A stretch of 64,000 bases of DNA, taken from the NCBI RefSeq assembly GCF_921293875.1, contig NZ_CAKLDI010000001.1:1332475-1396474 (forward strand), given 5' to 3'. A program made the translations under genes and the position numbers. Shown here piece by piece: positions 52,601-62,705 of the stretch. The stretch is from Vibrio stylophorae. Lineage in GTDB: Bacteria; Pseudomonadota; Gammaproteobacteria; Enterobacterales; Vibrionaceae. Each line of letters opens with the position of its first letter. The stretch's first letter is position 1. A model generated the notes under the pieces. It was not told the origin of the DNA. It saw only the letters and a list, made by a program, of their open reading frames with translations, and did not search any database.

Positions 52601-54532
52601 TTAGCGCTCAACCACAATATCGGTCAGAGGAATACAGCAACAGGCCAATGCTTGGCCTTGCGCTATTTCCTCAGGGGTTAATGCCTGTGAATGGCCGTGG
52701 TTAACTTTGCCTTCTCGAATGGTGACTTTACACGCACCGCAAAAACCGCTGCGACAACTATGCGCCAACTGCAGGCCTTGTTGTTCAAGTTGAAGCAGCA
52801 AGCTGGCTTGGTTATTGCCCATAAATCGAAAGCCATCAAATTGAATGCTGCAATCTTGCTTTGCACCAGTTGGTGTGGATGTTTGGAAAAACTCTTGATG
52901 AATTTGGTTTTGCGCCACGCCTTGTCTGAGTAGTAATTGCTGTGCTTTTTCCATAAAGCCATTGGGTCCGCACAGATAAATTTGAAAAGACTTAAGATCG
53001 GGCAGGGCGCGAATATGGCCAAGATTGAGTCGTCCTGTTAATCCAGTCCACGGCTGCGTCGGTTTAGACAGCGCCAGTCGTAAATCAAATTGGGGGTGCT
53101 GGGCTGCAAGGCTGTGCAAGTGCGAAAGCACTGCAGCATCTGATTCCTGATGGCACAAATAATAGAAAATCACATCGCGATTGTGCATCTCAGCCAGGAG
53201 TTGGGTCAGCATTGCCAGCATTGGTGTGATACCACTACCCGCAGACATCAGCAGTACGGGTGATGGCTCGCGTTGTAAGCAAAACTCTCCCTGCGGCGCA
53301 CTGGCTTGTAAGCGATCCTTAGGTTTCAGCTGGTCAATGAGCCAGTTAGAAACTAAGCCATGATCAACTCGTTTAATCATTAGCTGAAAGCGAATCTCTC
53401 CTGATACCTTATTCTGTTGCCACTGGCTCACGCTATAACTGCGCTGATGGGATTGCCCTTGAATGGGTACATTGAGAGATACAAATTGTCCCGCTTGAAA
53501 CGCTAACGAATGATGTCGTTGACTGCCTTTTCGACTGCTTGTTTCCACCACAAATTCAAACTGATAAAAATGCGGCGCGATGCGTTTTTTATCCGTGCAG
53601 CGAATATTCATCGACGGTAGCTGCTTGGGTGTTTCTGGGGCGTCGCTGCGACTTGGGCTGACGGTGAGACTTGGGTTGACGGTACGGCTTGGGTTAATGA
53701 TGCGATTGGCCGCGCTAAGCGAGATAGGCGTTTTTTTACTGAGCACTTGAATAGGATCGCCCATTGAGATAGTGCCTGTATTTTGCGCCACCAATTTTTG
53801 CCCAAAGTAAACTTCGCCTTTGCTATTAGCGCGAAAAGTCGCCAGTGTTTTCATCGGTTCATTGTCTGTTTGAACAAGGGCCGAAATAGGGTCAATTTGA
53901 GTCATTGCACAGCGCATAATCGGTGCACGAACATCAAAAATCACCTCACCAATTTGAATTTGTTGCCAGCTATCTTCAGCAAAGGCATCGCAACCTTCGA
54001 CCACCAAATTGGGACGAAACTGCAACATTTGTTGTGGTAATGGGCTGTGTGTATTCAGTGCGTCGAGCGAAGCTTGGCTAATCAAAGAGATGGGACTTGA
54101 GTCGGCTAAATTGATGCTGCGCTTGAGCTTGTCACGATAACGTTGCGACTGCTCGCCGCAATAGAGCAGGCTGACGGGATGATTAAGCAGCTGTGAGAAC
54201 CATTGATCCAAGCTGGCATGGCAGTGATAGGCAGTGAAGGTGTCATGCCAGATCTGCGCTGTTTTTGCGGTGAGTTGCCATTGTTCGCGCATCATCGAGA
54301 TGGGCGCTTGGCTTGGCGCACTAATGGTGAGCGTCTGGCCATCGAATTGTACCTGTACACCAATTAAGACTGGAAATTGGCGCGCAGTGATCATCTCACC
54401 TTGCACACCCATGAGCATAAAGCGGCGATCATGACAAAGCCCCTCTAATGTAACCTGCGCGTGATTTTGTGAGGTAGCAGCCGCTGATTTTATGGGATAA
54501 ATAAAGATATCGCTCAATTTTGGAATAAGCAT
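52601..54532 (-). CDS. MOSC domain - flavin/NAD(P) reductase - [2Fe-2S] ferredoxin fusion
   Basis: 643 aa. Residues 1-265 are YcbX-like: MOSC N-terminal barrel (LSDIFIYPIKSAAA) and MOSC domain with the molybdenum-cofactor cysteine C208 in IMRCAMTQIDPIS. A linker of about 30 residues (270-305) contains a short repeat of NPSRTV type. Residues about 308-535 are a ferredoxin-NADP reductase module with FAD motif RSYSVS and NAD motif SAGSGITPMLAM. The C-terminus is a plant-type ferredoxin with CRSGFCGACK and a fourth Cys near the end. E. coli YcbX reduces N-hydroxylated bases using CysJ as partner; here the electron chain is in one chain. Function by analogy. Confidence 0.88.
   Translation of the reverse strand: MLIPKLSDIFIYPIKSAAATSQNHAQVTLEGLCHDRRFMLMGVQGEMITARQFPVLIGVQVQFDGQTLTISAPSQAPISMMREQWQLTAKTAQIWHDTFTAYHCHASLDQWFSQLLNHPVSLLYCGEQSQRYRDKLKRSINLADSSPISLISQASLDALNTHSPLPQQMLQFRPNLVVEGCDAFAEDSWQQIQIGEVIFDVRAPIMRCAMTQIDPISALVQTDNEPMKTLATFRANSKGEVYFGQKLVAQNTGTISMGDPIQVLSKKTPISLSAANRIINPSRTVNPSLTVSPSRSDAPETPKQLPSMNIRCTDKKRIAPHFYQFEFVVETSSRKGSQRHHSLAFQAGQFVSLNVPIQGQSHQRSYSVSQWQQNKVSGEIRFQLMIKRVDHGLVSNWLIDQLKPKDRLQASAPQGEFCLQREPSPVLLMSAGSGITPMLAMLTQLLAEMHNRDVIFYYLCHQESDAAVLSHLHSLAAQHPQFDLRLALSKPTQPWTGLTGRLNLGHIRALPDLKSFQIYLCGPNGFMEKAQQLLLRQGVAQNQIHQEFFQTSTPTGAKQDCSIQFDGFRFMGNNQASLLLQLEQQGLQLAHSCRSGFCGACKVTIREGKVNHGHSQALTPEEIAQGQALACCCIPLTDIVVER
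53650..53703. repeat. Three 18-bp tandem repeats in the MOSC-reductase linker
   Basis: Units at 53650-53667, 53668-53685 and 53686-53703, sharing the core (G)CTTGGGTT(G/A)A. On the minus strand they encode the six-residue units (I/T)VNPSRT, (N/S)PSLTV and SPSRSD. A short minisatellite in an interdomain linker. Confidence 0.7.
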
Positions 54533-54689
54533 GGCTCATCCTTTCTTTGTTTTTTCTTCGATGATAAACAACGCCTTGCTTTGCGCCAAGACGTTGAGAG
54601 CAATTGTTTTCATTGAAGCGGCTATGCGGCTGCGTCCCAACATCAATGTAGCTAACACCTACGTACCGAATATCATTTATGCACCAAGG

Positions 54690-54719
54690 CCTATGTACCT
54701 GGCACCTATGGACCTAGCA
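54690..54719. repeat. Two 15-bp tandem repeats beside the PACE gene end
   Basis: CCTATGTACCTGGCA followed by CCTATGGACCTAGCA; a third, degenerate unit may lie near 54658. Located in the spacer just beyond the PACE stop. No role visible. Confidence 0.65.
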
Positions 54720-54720
54720 C

Positions 54721-55131
54721 TTATACAGGAATGGGAAATAGGCGATCGTAAGCCAAGTTATAGAAATAGGCATATATAAGGTAGAAGACAACCAACCCAA
54801 TATCCATCACAAAGGCTTGCCAAAGCGAGATATTTAGCCACCATGCCAGCGCTGGAATGGTGAGCCAGAGCAGGCCAAATTCAAAGCCTAGGGCGTGGCA
54901 TAAACGCTGCTGTTGCGTTTTTTCCGTATGACCTTGGGATTTTTTCAACCATCGGTCAAAACCTAGGTTATATACATAGTTCCATGCGGTGGCGATGATG
55001 GCAAAAAATACCCCAAGTACCCCCACATGACCCACGGAAAATCCAAATTGACTGAGAATGCCGACAATAAGCACTAAACCCAATAGCTCAAAACCGACGG
55101 CGTGACGAATGCGATCCCAAGTTTGATGCAT
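54721..55131 (-). CDS. PACE-family efflux transporter
   Basis: 136 aa, four membrane spans in two related halves. PACE (AceI-like, biocide and polyamine efflux) motifs are seen: RIRHAVGFE near residue 8 and RLCHALGFE near 76 (membrane-embedded Glu), WNYVYNLGFDRW near 50, and YAYFYNLAYDRLFP near the end. Proton-coupled export of chlorhexidine/polyamine-like compounds is the family function. Divergent from a LysR-type gene, as AceI is from AceR in Acinetobacter, so regulation by that protein is likely. Confidence 0.93.
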   Translation of the reverse strand: MHQTWDRIRHAVGFELLGLVLIVGILSQFGFSVGHVGVLGVFFAIIATAWNYVYNLGFDRWLKKSQGHTEKTQQQRLCHALGFEFGLLWLTIPALAWWLNISLWQAFVMDIGLVVFYLIYAYFYNLAYDRLFPIPV

Positions 55132-55201
55132 ATAGAACCTCTTTACACATTGAATTGGGTGTAATATATGGCTTTTATTGATAATAAAAAGTTAGATACC
55201 A

Positions 55202-55214
55202 TCTAATTTATAGA
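55202..55214. promoter_or_regulatory. LysR-type T-N11-A box between PACE and LysR genes
   Basis: TCTAATTTATAGA, an inverted repeat with T-N11-A, about 70 bases upstream of the PACE ATG and about 60 upstream of the LysR start. Position fits LysR recognition. Confidence 0.5.
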
Positions 55215-55274
55215 TAGCTGTTTGGCTGTGGCATATTTGGTTCTGGATTGGTTATTGGTTGAGTGAGCGTATTG

Positions 55275-56174
55275 ATGCGATTTTCATTAGAGCAGTTGAA
55301 GTCCTTTGTGGTAAGTGCTGAGCAGGGATCCTTTTCTGCTGCCGCTCGGGAGCTTGGCCGCGCGCAATCTGTGGTGAGTACCAATATTGCAAATCTTGAA
55401 ATGGATTTAAATCTTCAGCTTTTTGATCGCCAAGGGCGTTATCCGAGGTTAACACCAGCTGGTGAATTACTGCTGGTGCGCGCAAGGCGGGTATTACTTG
55501 ATAGCGATGAGCTGATGTCGCTAGCAGATGCGATTGAGCAAGGCATCGAATCCCACTTATCAATTTATGTCGAGCATATGGTGATGACGCCTTATGTGAG
55601 CCATGCACTTGCGCAGTTAAACGCGCAATTTCCACAGCTTTCAGTGACATTGAAATTTGCTGACGCGCAGCATATCTATCAGGCGCTTAATCAAGGCATA
55701 GGGCAGCTTGCGTTAGTGCGCCAGCAAGTATTACCGGGCCCAGAGTTTATGATGAGAAATGTCGGTTCAATTCAGTTAAAGATGGTGTGTGGCGTCGCTC
55801 ATCCCTTAGCTGAACTGACGGATCTTAGTTTGAGCGATTTTGAATCCCACACCCAAATTCTGCTGAGTCAGGGAGATGCGCCAAGTTATGGCCAGTCGCC
55901 TTTAACCGAGCGTATTGCGGATCGCGTTTGGCAATGTGACAGCTTAGAGGCCGCAAAAATGCTGGCAGCTGCCAATATTGGTTGGACCATTTTACCGCAA
56001 TATATGTTGGAAAAAGAGCCGCAGCATCCAAGTCTGATTGCGCTACAAATGGATCGAAGTGACGTGCCTTGGCAACAGCCTGTCGATCTCATTTGGTTAC
56101 GTCGTCAGCCTTTAGGGCCAGCGGCGATGCAGCTACAGCAGATTTTTTTGCAAGGCGCAGCAATGGATGAATAG
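55275..56174 (+). CDS. LysR-family transcriptional regulator, divergent from PACE
   Basis: 299 aa from the ATG at 55275 (a GTG lies four codons upstream). N-terminal winged helix MRFSLEQLKSFVVSAEQGSF then SAAARELGRAQSVVSTNIANLE, and a co-inducer-binding domain (about 90-295). Unlike many LysR proteins, the recognition helix is SVVSTNIANLE. The divergent PACE gene and the T-N11-A box suggest that it activates the efflux gene upon binding the substrate. Downstream 56175-56508 has a short CCAGT/ACTGG hairpin near 56360 followed by T-rich sequence, a possible terminator. Confidence 0.9.
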   Translation: MRFSLEQLKSFVVSAEQGSFSAAARELGRAQSVVSTNIANLEMDLNLQLFDRQGRYPRLTPAGELLLVRARRVLLDSDELMSLADAIEQGIESHLSIYVEHMVMTPYVSHALAQLNAQFPQLSVTLKFADAQHIYQALNQGIGQLALVRQQVLPGPEFMMRNVGSIQLKMVCGVAHPLAELTDLSLSDFESHTQILLSQGDAPSYGQSPLTERIADRVWQCDSLEAAKMLAAANIGWTILPQYMLEKEPQHPSLIALQMDRSDVPWQQPVDLIWLRRQPLGPAAMQLQQIFLQGAAMDE

Positions 56175-56514
56175 CGGTTGGCTTTGCTTGGTTTGCTTAA
56201 AGGTGTTTAGGTTAAGCAGTTTTGGAAACGCGCCTGGTCAATGAGTTTTAGGGATAGTCTCTTTTGTTCTATGTAGCTGGATGTTGCGCAGTGAGTCTTA
56301 CATCGTTTTAAAATAAAGGTGAAAATTTTGACGAAAAAAACATCGTGAGCGCACAGGCCAGTGAAACTGGGCATTGTTTGTTTTTTTAGGCGTCTTTTTT
56401 ATCTAACTCGGCTCGTTTGTCGCACTATCTGGACTGATGTTTTCAATCTCTATTCTATGATCTAGATCACATAAGCAATTTTGCTGTGGTCAAAACATCG
56501 ATAAGGGGATGGGC
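56175..56514. other. Upstream region of the YbjN-like gene
   Basis: About 340 bases without a gene. Contains a weak CCAGT-GAA-ACTGG hairpin plus T-run at about 56353-56392 and a strong CRP-like site at 56456-56471. Confidence 0.45.
56456..56471 (+). promoter_or_regulatory. Putative CRP site upstream of the YbjN-like gene
   Basis: TATGATCTAGATCACA matches TGTGA-N6-TCACA at 9 of 10 fixed positions; the six central bases TCTAGA are the same as in the site at 4324. Centre about 50 bases before the ATG. Confidence 0.55.
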
Positions 56515-57000
56515 ATGTTGGGACTAAAAAAGTTAGTGCAAGCAGGGGTATTTGCGGCAACGGCGTTGGTTGCCAGTACAGGTTTCGCACAGGGTGTGAC
56601 TGAATTTACCGATCAGCAATTGGTGAAAATTCTAAAAGAGGGTGGTCACGAGCAAACTATTTTGGTGCGAAAAGGGATTGTGGCGGTTCGTCTTCCCAAT
56701 CGCAGTGCATTTTTAATTAAGAATCGCGGTGTCGCGGGGATTTCAGCTTATTACGCCATGGGCGTTGGCGCGGTACCACTTGATGAAATAAATTTGTGGA
56801 ATAAAAAGAACCGATTTGCGCGTATCTATCTTGATGCTGATGGCGATCCGGTGATGGAAGCAGATTTGTATAGCTTTGATGGCGCCTTTGATGATGAAGA
56901 GGTCATCGATTTTGTGAAATTCTTCTTGATGTACATCAAGCCCTATCATGAGTTCGTCATTGCCAATATTACGCCAGTAGATCCGAAAGGGACGCTTTAG
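56515..57000 (+). CDS. Exported YbjN-domain-like protein
   Basis: 161 aa. ATG at 56515 lies 6 bases after AAGGGG. Signal peptide (KKLVQAGVFAATALVASTGFA, cleavage before QGV). The mature part resembles the YbjN superfamily: a first half with ILVRKGIVAVRLPNRSAFLI and a second with LWNKKNRFARIYLDADGDPVMEADL, then an acidic helix (FDDEEVIDFVKFFLMYIKPYHEF). YbjN-type proteins are fold-related to chaperone-like secretion factors; this exported version may act in the periplasm. CRP-like site upstream; terminator at 57049. Confidence 0.75.
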   Translation: MLGLKKLVQAGVFAATALVASTGFAQGVTEFTDQQLVKILKEGGHEQTILVRKGIVAVRLPNRSAFLIKNRGVAGISAYYAMGVGAVPLDEINLWNKKNRFARIYLDADGDPVMEADLYSFDGAFDDEEVIDFVKFFLMYIKPYHEFVIANITPVDPKGTL

Positions 57001-57047
57001 TCTAAAAACAGTGGTTTTTAGAAGGCACAAACAGCCGCACATTTCAT

Positions 57048-57078
57048 TGAAAGAGCTTTTTAACAAAAGCTCTTTTTT
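57048..57078 (+). terminator. Intrinsic terminator of the YbjN-like gene
   Basis: Stem AAAGAGCTTTT / AAAAGCTCTTT with loop TAAC and following T-run. Confidence 0.92.
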
Positions 57079-58304
<1,226 letters not shown>

Positions 58305-58323
58305 CCATTAGGAGCTAGTAAAA

Positions 58324-60711
58324 ATGAAATTTAGTGAATCCTGGCTTCGTGAGTGGGTTAACCCTGCGGTTACAACTGACGAGCTAACACATCAAATTAC
58401 CATGGCTGGCTTGGAAGTGGACGATGTCCTTCCTGTTGCTGGTTCATTCACCGGTGTGAAAGTAGGGCATGTGGTTGAGTGTGGCCAACATCCAGACGCC
58501 GATAAACTTCGCGTAACTAAAGTTGATGTGGGCGAAGAAGAACTACTTGATATCGTGTGCGGCGCTGCAAACTGCCGTCAGGGCTTAAAAGTTGCGGTTG
58601 CAACCGTTGGCGCTGTATTGCCTGGCGATTTCAAAATTAAGAAAGCAAAACTTCGCGGTCAGCCATCTCATGGCATGCTGTGCTCTTTCTCTGAGCTTGG
58701 TATTGATGTTGAATCCAATGGCATCATGGAACTTGCTGAGAATGCGGTAGTTGGTACCGATTTCCGTGAATTCTTAGGTCTAAATGATGTCACTATTGAC
58801 GTTGATTTGACTGCTAACCGTGCAGACTGCTTTAGCATTCGCGGCCTTGCGCGTGAAGTGGGTGTGTTAAACCGTGCTGATGTGACTGAGCCTGCGTCTT
58901 CTGCAGTTGCTGTGAGCTTGCAAGATACAGTTGCGATTGACGTGAAAGCACCAGCCGCATGTCCTCGTTATCTTGGCCGCGTGGTGAAAAATGTCAATGT
59001 TGCAGCGCAAACACCACTTTGGATGCAAGAAAAATTGCGTCGTTGTGGTATTCGCTCCATTGATCCTGTAGTTGATGTCACCAACTATGTGTTGCTTGAG
59101 CAAGGCCAACCAATGCACGCCTTCGATCTTGCGAAGATCAATGGTGGTATTGTAGTACGTATGGCAGAGCAAGGTGAAAAACTGACCCTGCTTGATGGCA
59201 GCGAAGCTGAGCTAAACAGTGATACTTTGGTCGTTGCGGACCACAATCAAGCTCTGGCCATCGCCGGTGTCTTCGGTGGTGAAGGCTCAGGCGTGACAGC
59301 TGAAACTAAAGATGTCCTACTTGAGTGTGCGTTCTTCGCGCCGGATCATATCCGAGGTCGTGCTCGCAGCTATGGTTTGCATACAGATTCATCGATGCGC
59401 TTTGAGCGTGGTGTTGATTTTGCATTGCAACCAAGTGCGATGGAGCGCGCAACTGAGCTATTGATTGCCATTTGCGGTGGTGAAGCAGGCCCTGTGGTTG
59501 CTGTTGAGTCAGATGCTGATCTACCAAAAGCAAAAACTGTCGCACTGCGCCGTAGCAAGCTAGACAATCTATTGGGCCATCATATTGCTGATAGCGATGT
59601 GGTTGAGATCCTAAACCGTCTTGGTATGCAAGTAGAGACAACCGATGCAGGTTGGACAGCTGTTGCACCATCTTGGCGTTTTGACATTGCCATTGAGCAA
59701 GACTTGATTGAAGAAGTGGGCCGTATTTATGGCTACGACAATATTCCAGTGCAAGCGCCTGTTGCTGCACTGACCATGAATCTTCATCAAGAAGCGAATT
59801 TACCACTAAAACGCGTTCGCGATCTTTTGGTTGATCGTGGTTTCCATGAAGCGATTACTTATAGCTTCGTTGAACCTGAGCAGCAAAAACTGATTGTGCC
59901 TGATGTTGAACCACTGATTTTACCAAACCCAATTTCAGCTGAAATGTCAGCGATGCGTTTGAGCTTGATTCAAGGCTTGTTGAATACTGTTGTTTATAAC
60001 CAAAAACGCCAACAGCCACGTGTGCGTTTGTTTGAGCAAGGTTTACGCTTTATTCCTGACCAAGCCGCCGAGAACGGCATGCGCCAAGAAGTGATGCTAG
60101 CAGGTGTGATTGCGGGTAGTCGCAATGAAGAGCATTGGAATCTTGAAAGCAACAGCGTTGATTTCTTTGATTTGAAAGGTGACCTTGAAGCGATCTTTGA
60201 GCTGACTGGTAACGACAATGCTTATACGCTGCAAGCGGCCAGTCACCCAGCACTTCACCCGGGACAATCTGCTGTGATCATGCTTGATGGCGAAGCCGTC
60301 GGTGTGATTGGTACCGTTCATCCAGAGCTAGAGCGTAAGTTTGGCTTAAACGGTCGCACCATTGTGTTTGAAATTGAATGGTCAGCGATTGAAAAACGTA
60401 TGGTGCCAGAAGCAGTACGTCTTTCTAAGTTCCCAGCGAACCGTCGTGATATCGCGATGATTGTGAAAGCTGACGTTGCGGCAGATGAAGTGGTCAAAGC
60501 TTGCCTTGATGTTGAGTCAGAACTACTTAAGGGCGCTCGTCTATTTGACGTGTACCAAGGTAAAGGTGTTGCAGAAGGTGATAAGAGTCTAGCGATTGCA
60601 CTCAGCCTTCAATCTGATGAGCGTACACTGGAAGAAGCTGACATCAGTGCGGTAGTCGAGCTCGTTGTTCAGCACTTGGGCGCGCAATTTGATGCACAAC
60701 TACGCGATTAA
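58324..60711 (+). CDS. pheT: Phenylalanyl-tRNA synthetase beta subunit
   Basis: 795 aa, full length. N-terminal EMAP/OB tRNA-binding domain ([26 protein letters not shown] near 45), B3/B4 editing region, B5 domain with the C-terminal catalytic-like core, and the ferredoxin-fold anticodon-binding C-terminus ([15 protein letters not shown] near 700). GGAG before the ATG. A strong terminator follows at 60742, unlike the enteric arrangement where ihfA is directly downstream. Confidence 0.98.
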   Translation: MKFSESWLREWVNPAVTTDELTHQITMAGLEVDDVLPVAGSFTGVKVGHVVECGQHPDADKLRVTKVDVGEEELLDIVCGAANCRQGLKVAVATVGAVLPGDFKIKKAKLRGQPSHGMLCSFSELGIDVESNGIMELAENAVVGTDFREFLGLNDVTIDVDLTANRADCFSIRGLAREVGVLNRADVTEPASSAVAVSLQDTVAIDVKAPAACPRYLGRVVKNVNVAAQTPLWMQEKLRRCGIRSIDPVVDVTNYVLLEQGQPMHAFDLAKINGGIVVRMAEQGEKLTLLDGSEAELNSDTLVVADHNQALAIAGVFGGEGSGVTAETKDVLLECAFFAPDHIRGRARSYGLHTDSSMRFERGVDFALQPSAMERATELLIAICGGEAGPVVAVESDADLPKAKTVALRRSKLDNLLGHHIADSDVVEILNRLGMQVETTDAGWTAVAPSWRFDIAIEQDLIEEVGRIYGYDNIPVQAPVAALTMNLHQEANLPLKRVRDLLVDRGFHEAITYSFVEPEQQKLIVPDVEPLILPNPISAEMSAMRLSLIQGLLNTVVYNQKRQQPRVRLFEQGLRFIPDQAAENGMRQEVMLAGVIAGSRNEEHWNLESNSVDFFDLKGDLEAIFELTGNDNAYTLQAASHPALHPGQSAVIMLDGEAVGVIGTVHPELERKFGLNGRTIVFEIEWSAIEKRMVPEAVRLSKFPANRRDIAMIVKADVAADEVVKACLDVESELLKGARLFDVYQGKGVAEGDKSLAIALSLQSDERTLEEADISAVVELVVQHLGAQFDAQLRD

Positions 60712-60740
60712 TCGCTAGTTTTTGCCAATTAGTGAGTATG

Positions 60741-60770
60741 AAAAGAGACCGTTCGCGGTCTCTTTTTTTA
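60741..60770 (+). terminator. Intrinsic terminator of pheST
   Basis: Stem AGAGACCG / CGGTCTCT with loop TTCG and seven T residues. Confidence 0.93.
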
Positions 60771-61265
60771 TACCTTCTGCAAACTGAAACAGTACGATGT
60801 TGCGAAAAAGAAAAAAACTATGAGTAGTGAAGATTTATTATTCTTATTTTTCATCAAAAAGTAATTTTTTCCATTACATTACAGTGGGTTGCGCAATGAT
60901 TTTCGATAAGTATAATATTCTTATAAAATTTCATTTCACGATATTATTAACCAATTGTTGTCTATTGGTTGGATAAACCTACTTCTATTGGGTGAATTCT
61001 GTCTATATTTTTGATGCAAAAATGTCTATTTTTTCTGTCAAAACTCAATCTATTTCCAAGAAGATTTGTAAAATACCCTATAAAAAGTTGGCGTAAATCA
61101 GCAAGTTGGCATAAACTTGTCAGGTATTGGCGAGGGGCTGAGTCTCCCAGAAGACCGGACTTGTCAATCAAAGGCACAGTTTGCGACAGCTCTACAAAAA
61201 TTTGGTGTAGCATTAACAATGTCGCAACATTATGTATCACATCAACAGCCTTGAGGAAAAAACCT
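60771..61265. other. AT-rich spacer between pheT terminator and ihfA
   Basis: About 500 bases; first 300 are conspicuously AT-rich. It contains a hairpin AACCAAT / ATTGGTT near 60950-60971 and a 14-codon frame MSSEDLLFLFFIKK at 60820-60864 without a Shine-Dalgarno. ihfA promoter(s) should be here; an AT-rich bent region would fit autoregulation by IHF, but I find no clean WATCAANNNNTTR site. Confidence 0.45.
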
Positions 61266-61559
61266 ATGGCGCTCACAAAAGCCGATTTGGCTGAGAACCT
61301 GTTTGAAAAATTAGGAATAAGCAAGCGGGACGCCAAGGAACTGGTGGAAGTTTTTTTCGAAGAGATTCGCAAAGCTCTTGAGAATGGTGAGCAGATCAAA
61401 CTATCCGGTTTTGGTAACTTTGATTTGCGTGAGAAGAATGAGCGGCCGGGCCGCAACCCGAAAACGGGTGAAGATATTCCCATTACTGCGCGTCGTGTTG
61501 TCACTTTCCGTCCTGGACAGAAATTAAAAGCACGCGTAGAGCAGCTGAAAAGTCGCTAG
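61266..61559 (+). CDS. ihfA: Integration host factor subunit alpha
   Basis: 97 aa DNA-bending protein, heterodimer with Ihf[32 protein letters not shown] at the N-terminus reads as usual (residues 1-20, 21-31), the beta-arm with the DNA-intercalating proline is in [19 protein letters not shown], preceded by [27 protein letters not shown] before the ATG. Here it is separated from pheT by a terminator and about 550 bases, so it has its own promoter. Confidence 0.97.
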   Translation: MALTKADLAENLFEKLGISKRDAKELVEVFFEEIRKALENGEQIKLSGFGNFDLREKNERPGRNPKTGEDIPITARRVVTFRPGQKLKARVEQLKSR

Positions 61560-61584
61560 TTCAGTTTCATCTCCTTTTTCTAGC

Positions 61585-61620
61585 GAAAAGCCGCAACAGT
61601 TAGCTGTTGCGGCTTTTTTA
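61585..61620 (+). terminator. Intrinsic terminator of ihfA
   Basis: Stem AAAAGCCGCAACAG / CTGTTGCGGCTTTT with loop TTAG. Confidence 0.95.
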
Positions 61621-61703
61621 TATTTCATTTTCACAGTTTGTGACGACTGGATTGCGCATGCATTTATTCAGGCAAGCTGATAAGCTTTCGCTATGATATT
61701 TCG

Positions 61704-62705
61704 ATGATTTCAACGATGACTGTAGTTGAATTAAATAAACAATTTCATTGCCGTTGGCGTACCGCTTTTTATTTCAGCTCGGTTATTTTGCTATTGGTCA
61801 GTTGTTTGAGTTTGATGGCCGGAGAGGTTTGGCTCTGGCCTTGGCAACTTGACTCTTCATTTCATTGGCAAATATTAACTGAGCTTCGGTTACCGCGCGT
61901 GCTTGCTGCGGTCACTATTGGTGCTTCGCTTGCTGTTGCTGGCGCTGCATTGCAAGTGTTACTGCGTAACCCATTGGCTGAGCCAAGTGTTTTGGGGGTT
62001 TCTGGCGGTGCAAGCGTTGCGGTGATTGGTTTAATTTTATTTGCGCCGGTCACCTTGGGTCCGTGGAGCATGGCTTTTTCGGCAATGCTGGGTGCGCTGC
62101 TTTTGATGTTGCTGCTGGTGGGCTTATCCGTTTATTTCGCATTATCGACATCTCGTTTATTGCTGATTGGTGTCGCTCTGGGCATTTTGACTGGGGCAGT
62201 GATCACCTGGGCATTTTATTTCAGCTCTGATTTGAATTTACGGCAGATGATCTATTGGTTAATGGGGAGTTTAGCGGGAATGAGCTGGGATAAATTGATG
62301 CTGGTTTTTTTGTTATTGCCGGCATTGATTTGTCTTTCTATTCTTGGTCCAAAACTGGACTTGTTAATGTTGGGAGAGCAACAAGCTGCGCTGCTAGGAT
62401 TGAACCACCTTCGCTTGCGCTGGCAGCTGATCCTTCTGGTTTCCGTGTTAGTTGCCGCCAGTGTGGCTATGGCTGGGGTGATCGGCTTTATTGGTTTGGT
62501 GATCCCGCATCTATTACGTCTCTGGCTTGGCAGTGAAAATCGCTATTTGTTACCGCTTTGCGCTGTGGTTGGCGGCTGTTTTTTAGTGCTTGCTGATACT
62601 TTGGCACGAACCCTGCTGAGTGCCGGTGAGCTGCCTGTGGGGGCGGTGACCACAGCCATCGGGGCGCCGATTTTTATTTGGATGCTGCTGAAAAATTATG
62701 CTTAA
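61704..62705 (+). CDS. btuC: Vitamin B12 ABC importer permease
   Basis: 333 aa, about ten spans, FecCD/BtuC family. Visible: LPRVLAAVTIGASLAVAGAALQ near 70, NPLAEPSVLGVSGGASVAV near 92, and the ATPase-coupling loop plus GVIGFIGLVIPHLLRLWLG near 255. Start may be 61704 (MISTMTVV) or 61716 (MTVV); neither has a strong ribosome binding site. Overlaps btuD by 8 bases. The periplasmic binding protein BtuF is not in the window; the receptor BtuB is elsewhere too. Confidence 0.94.
   Translation: MISTMTVVELNKQFHCRWRTAFYFSSVILLLVSCLSLMAGEVWLWPWQLDSSFHWQILTELRLPRVLAAVTIGASLAVAGAALQVLLRNPLAEPSVLGVSGGASVAVIGLILFAPVTLGPWSMAFSAMLGALLLMLLLVGLSVYFALSTSRLLLIGVALGILTGAVITWAFYFSSDLNLRQMIYWLMGSLAGMSWDKLMLVFLLLPALICLSILGPKLDLLMLGEQQAALLGLNHLRLRWQLILLVSVLVAASVAMAGVIGFIGLVIPHLLRLWLGSENRYLLPLCAVVGGCFLVLADTLARTLLSAGELPVGAVTTAIGAPIFIWMLLKNYA

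Noticed and set aside
54531-54779. Plus-strand 82-codon frame MAHPFFVF...
   Set aside because: No ribosome binding site, composition driven by 15-bp repeats, and it runs into the antisense of the PACE gene.
61011-61265. In-frame extension upstream of ihfA
   Set aside because: The IHF-alpha family starts at [10 protein letters not shown], directly behind GAGGAAA; the extension has non-coding composition.
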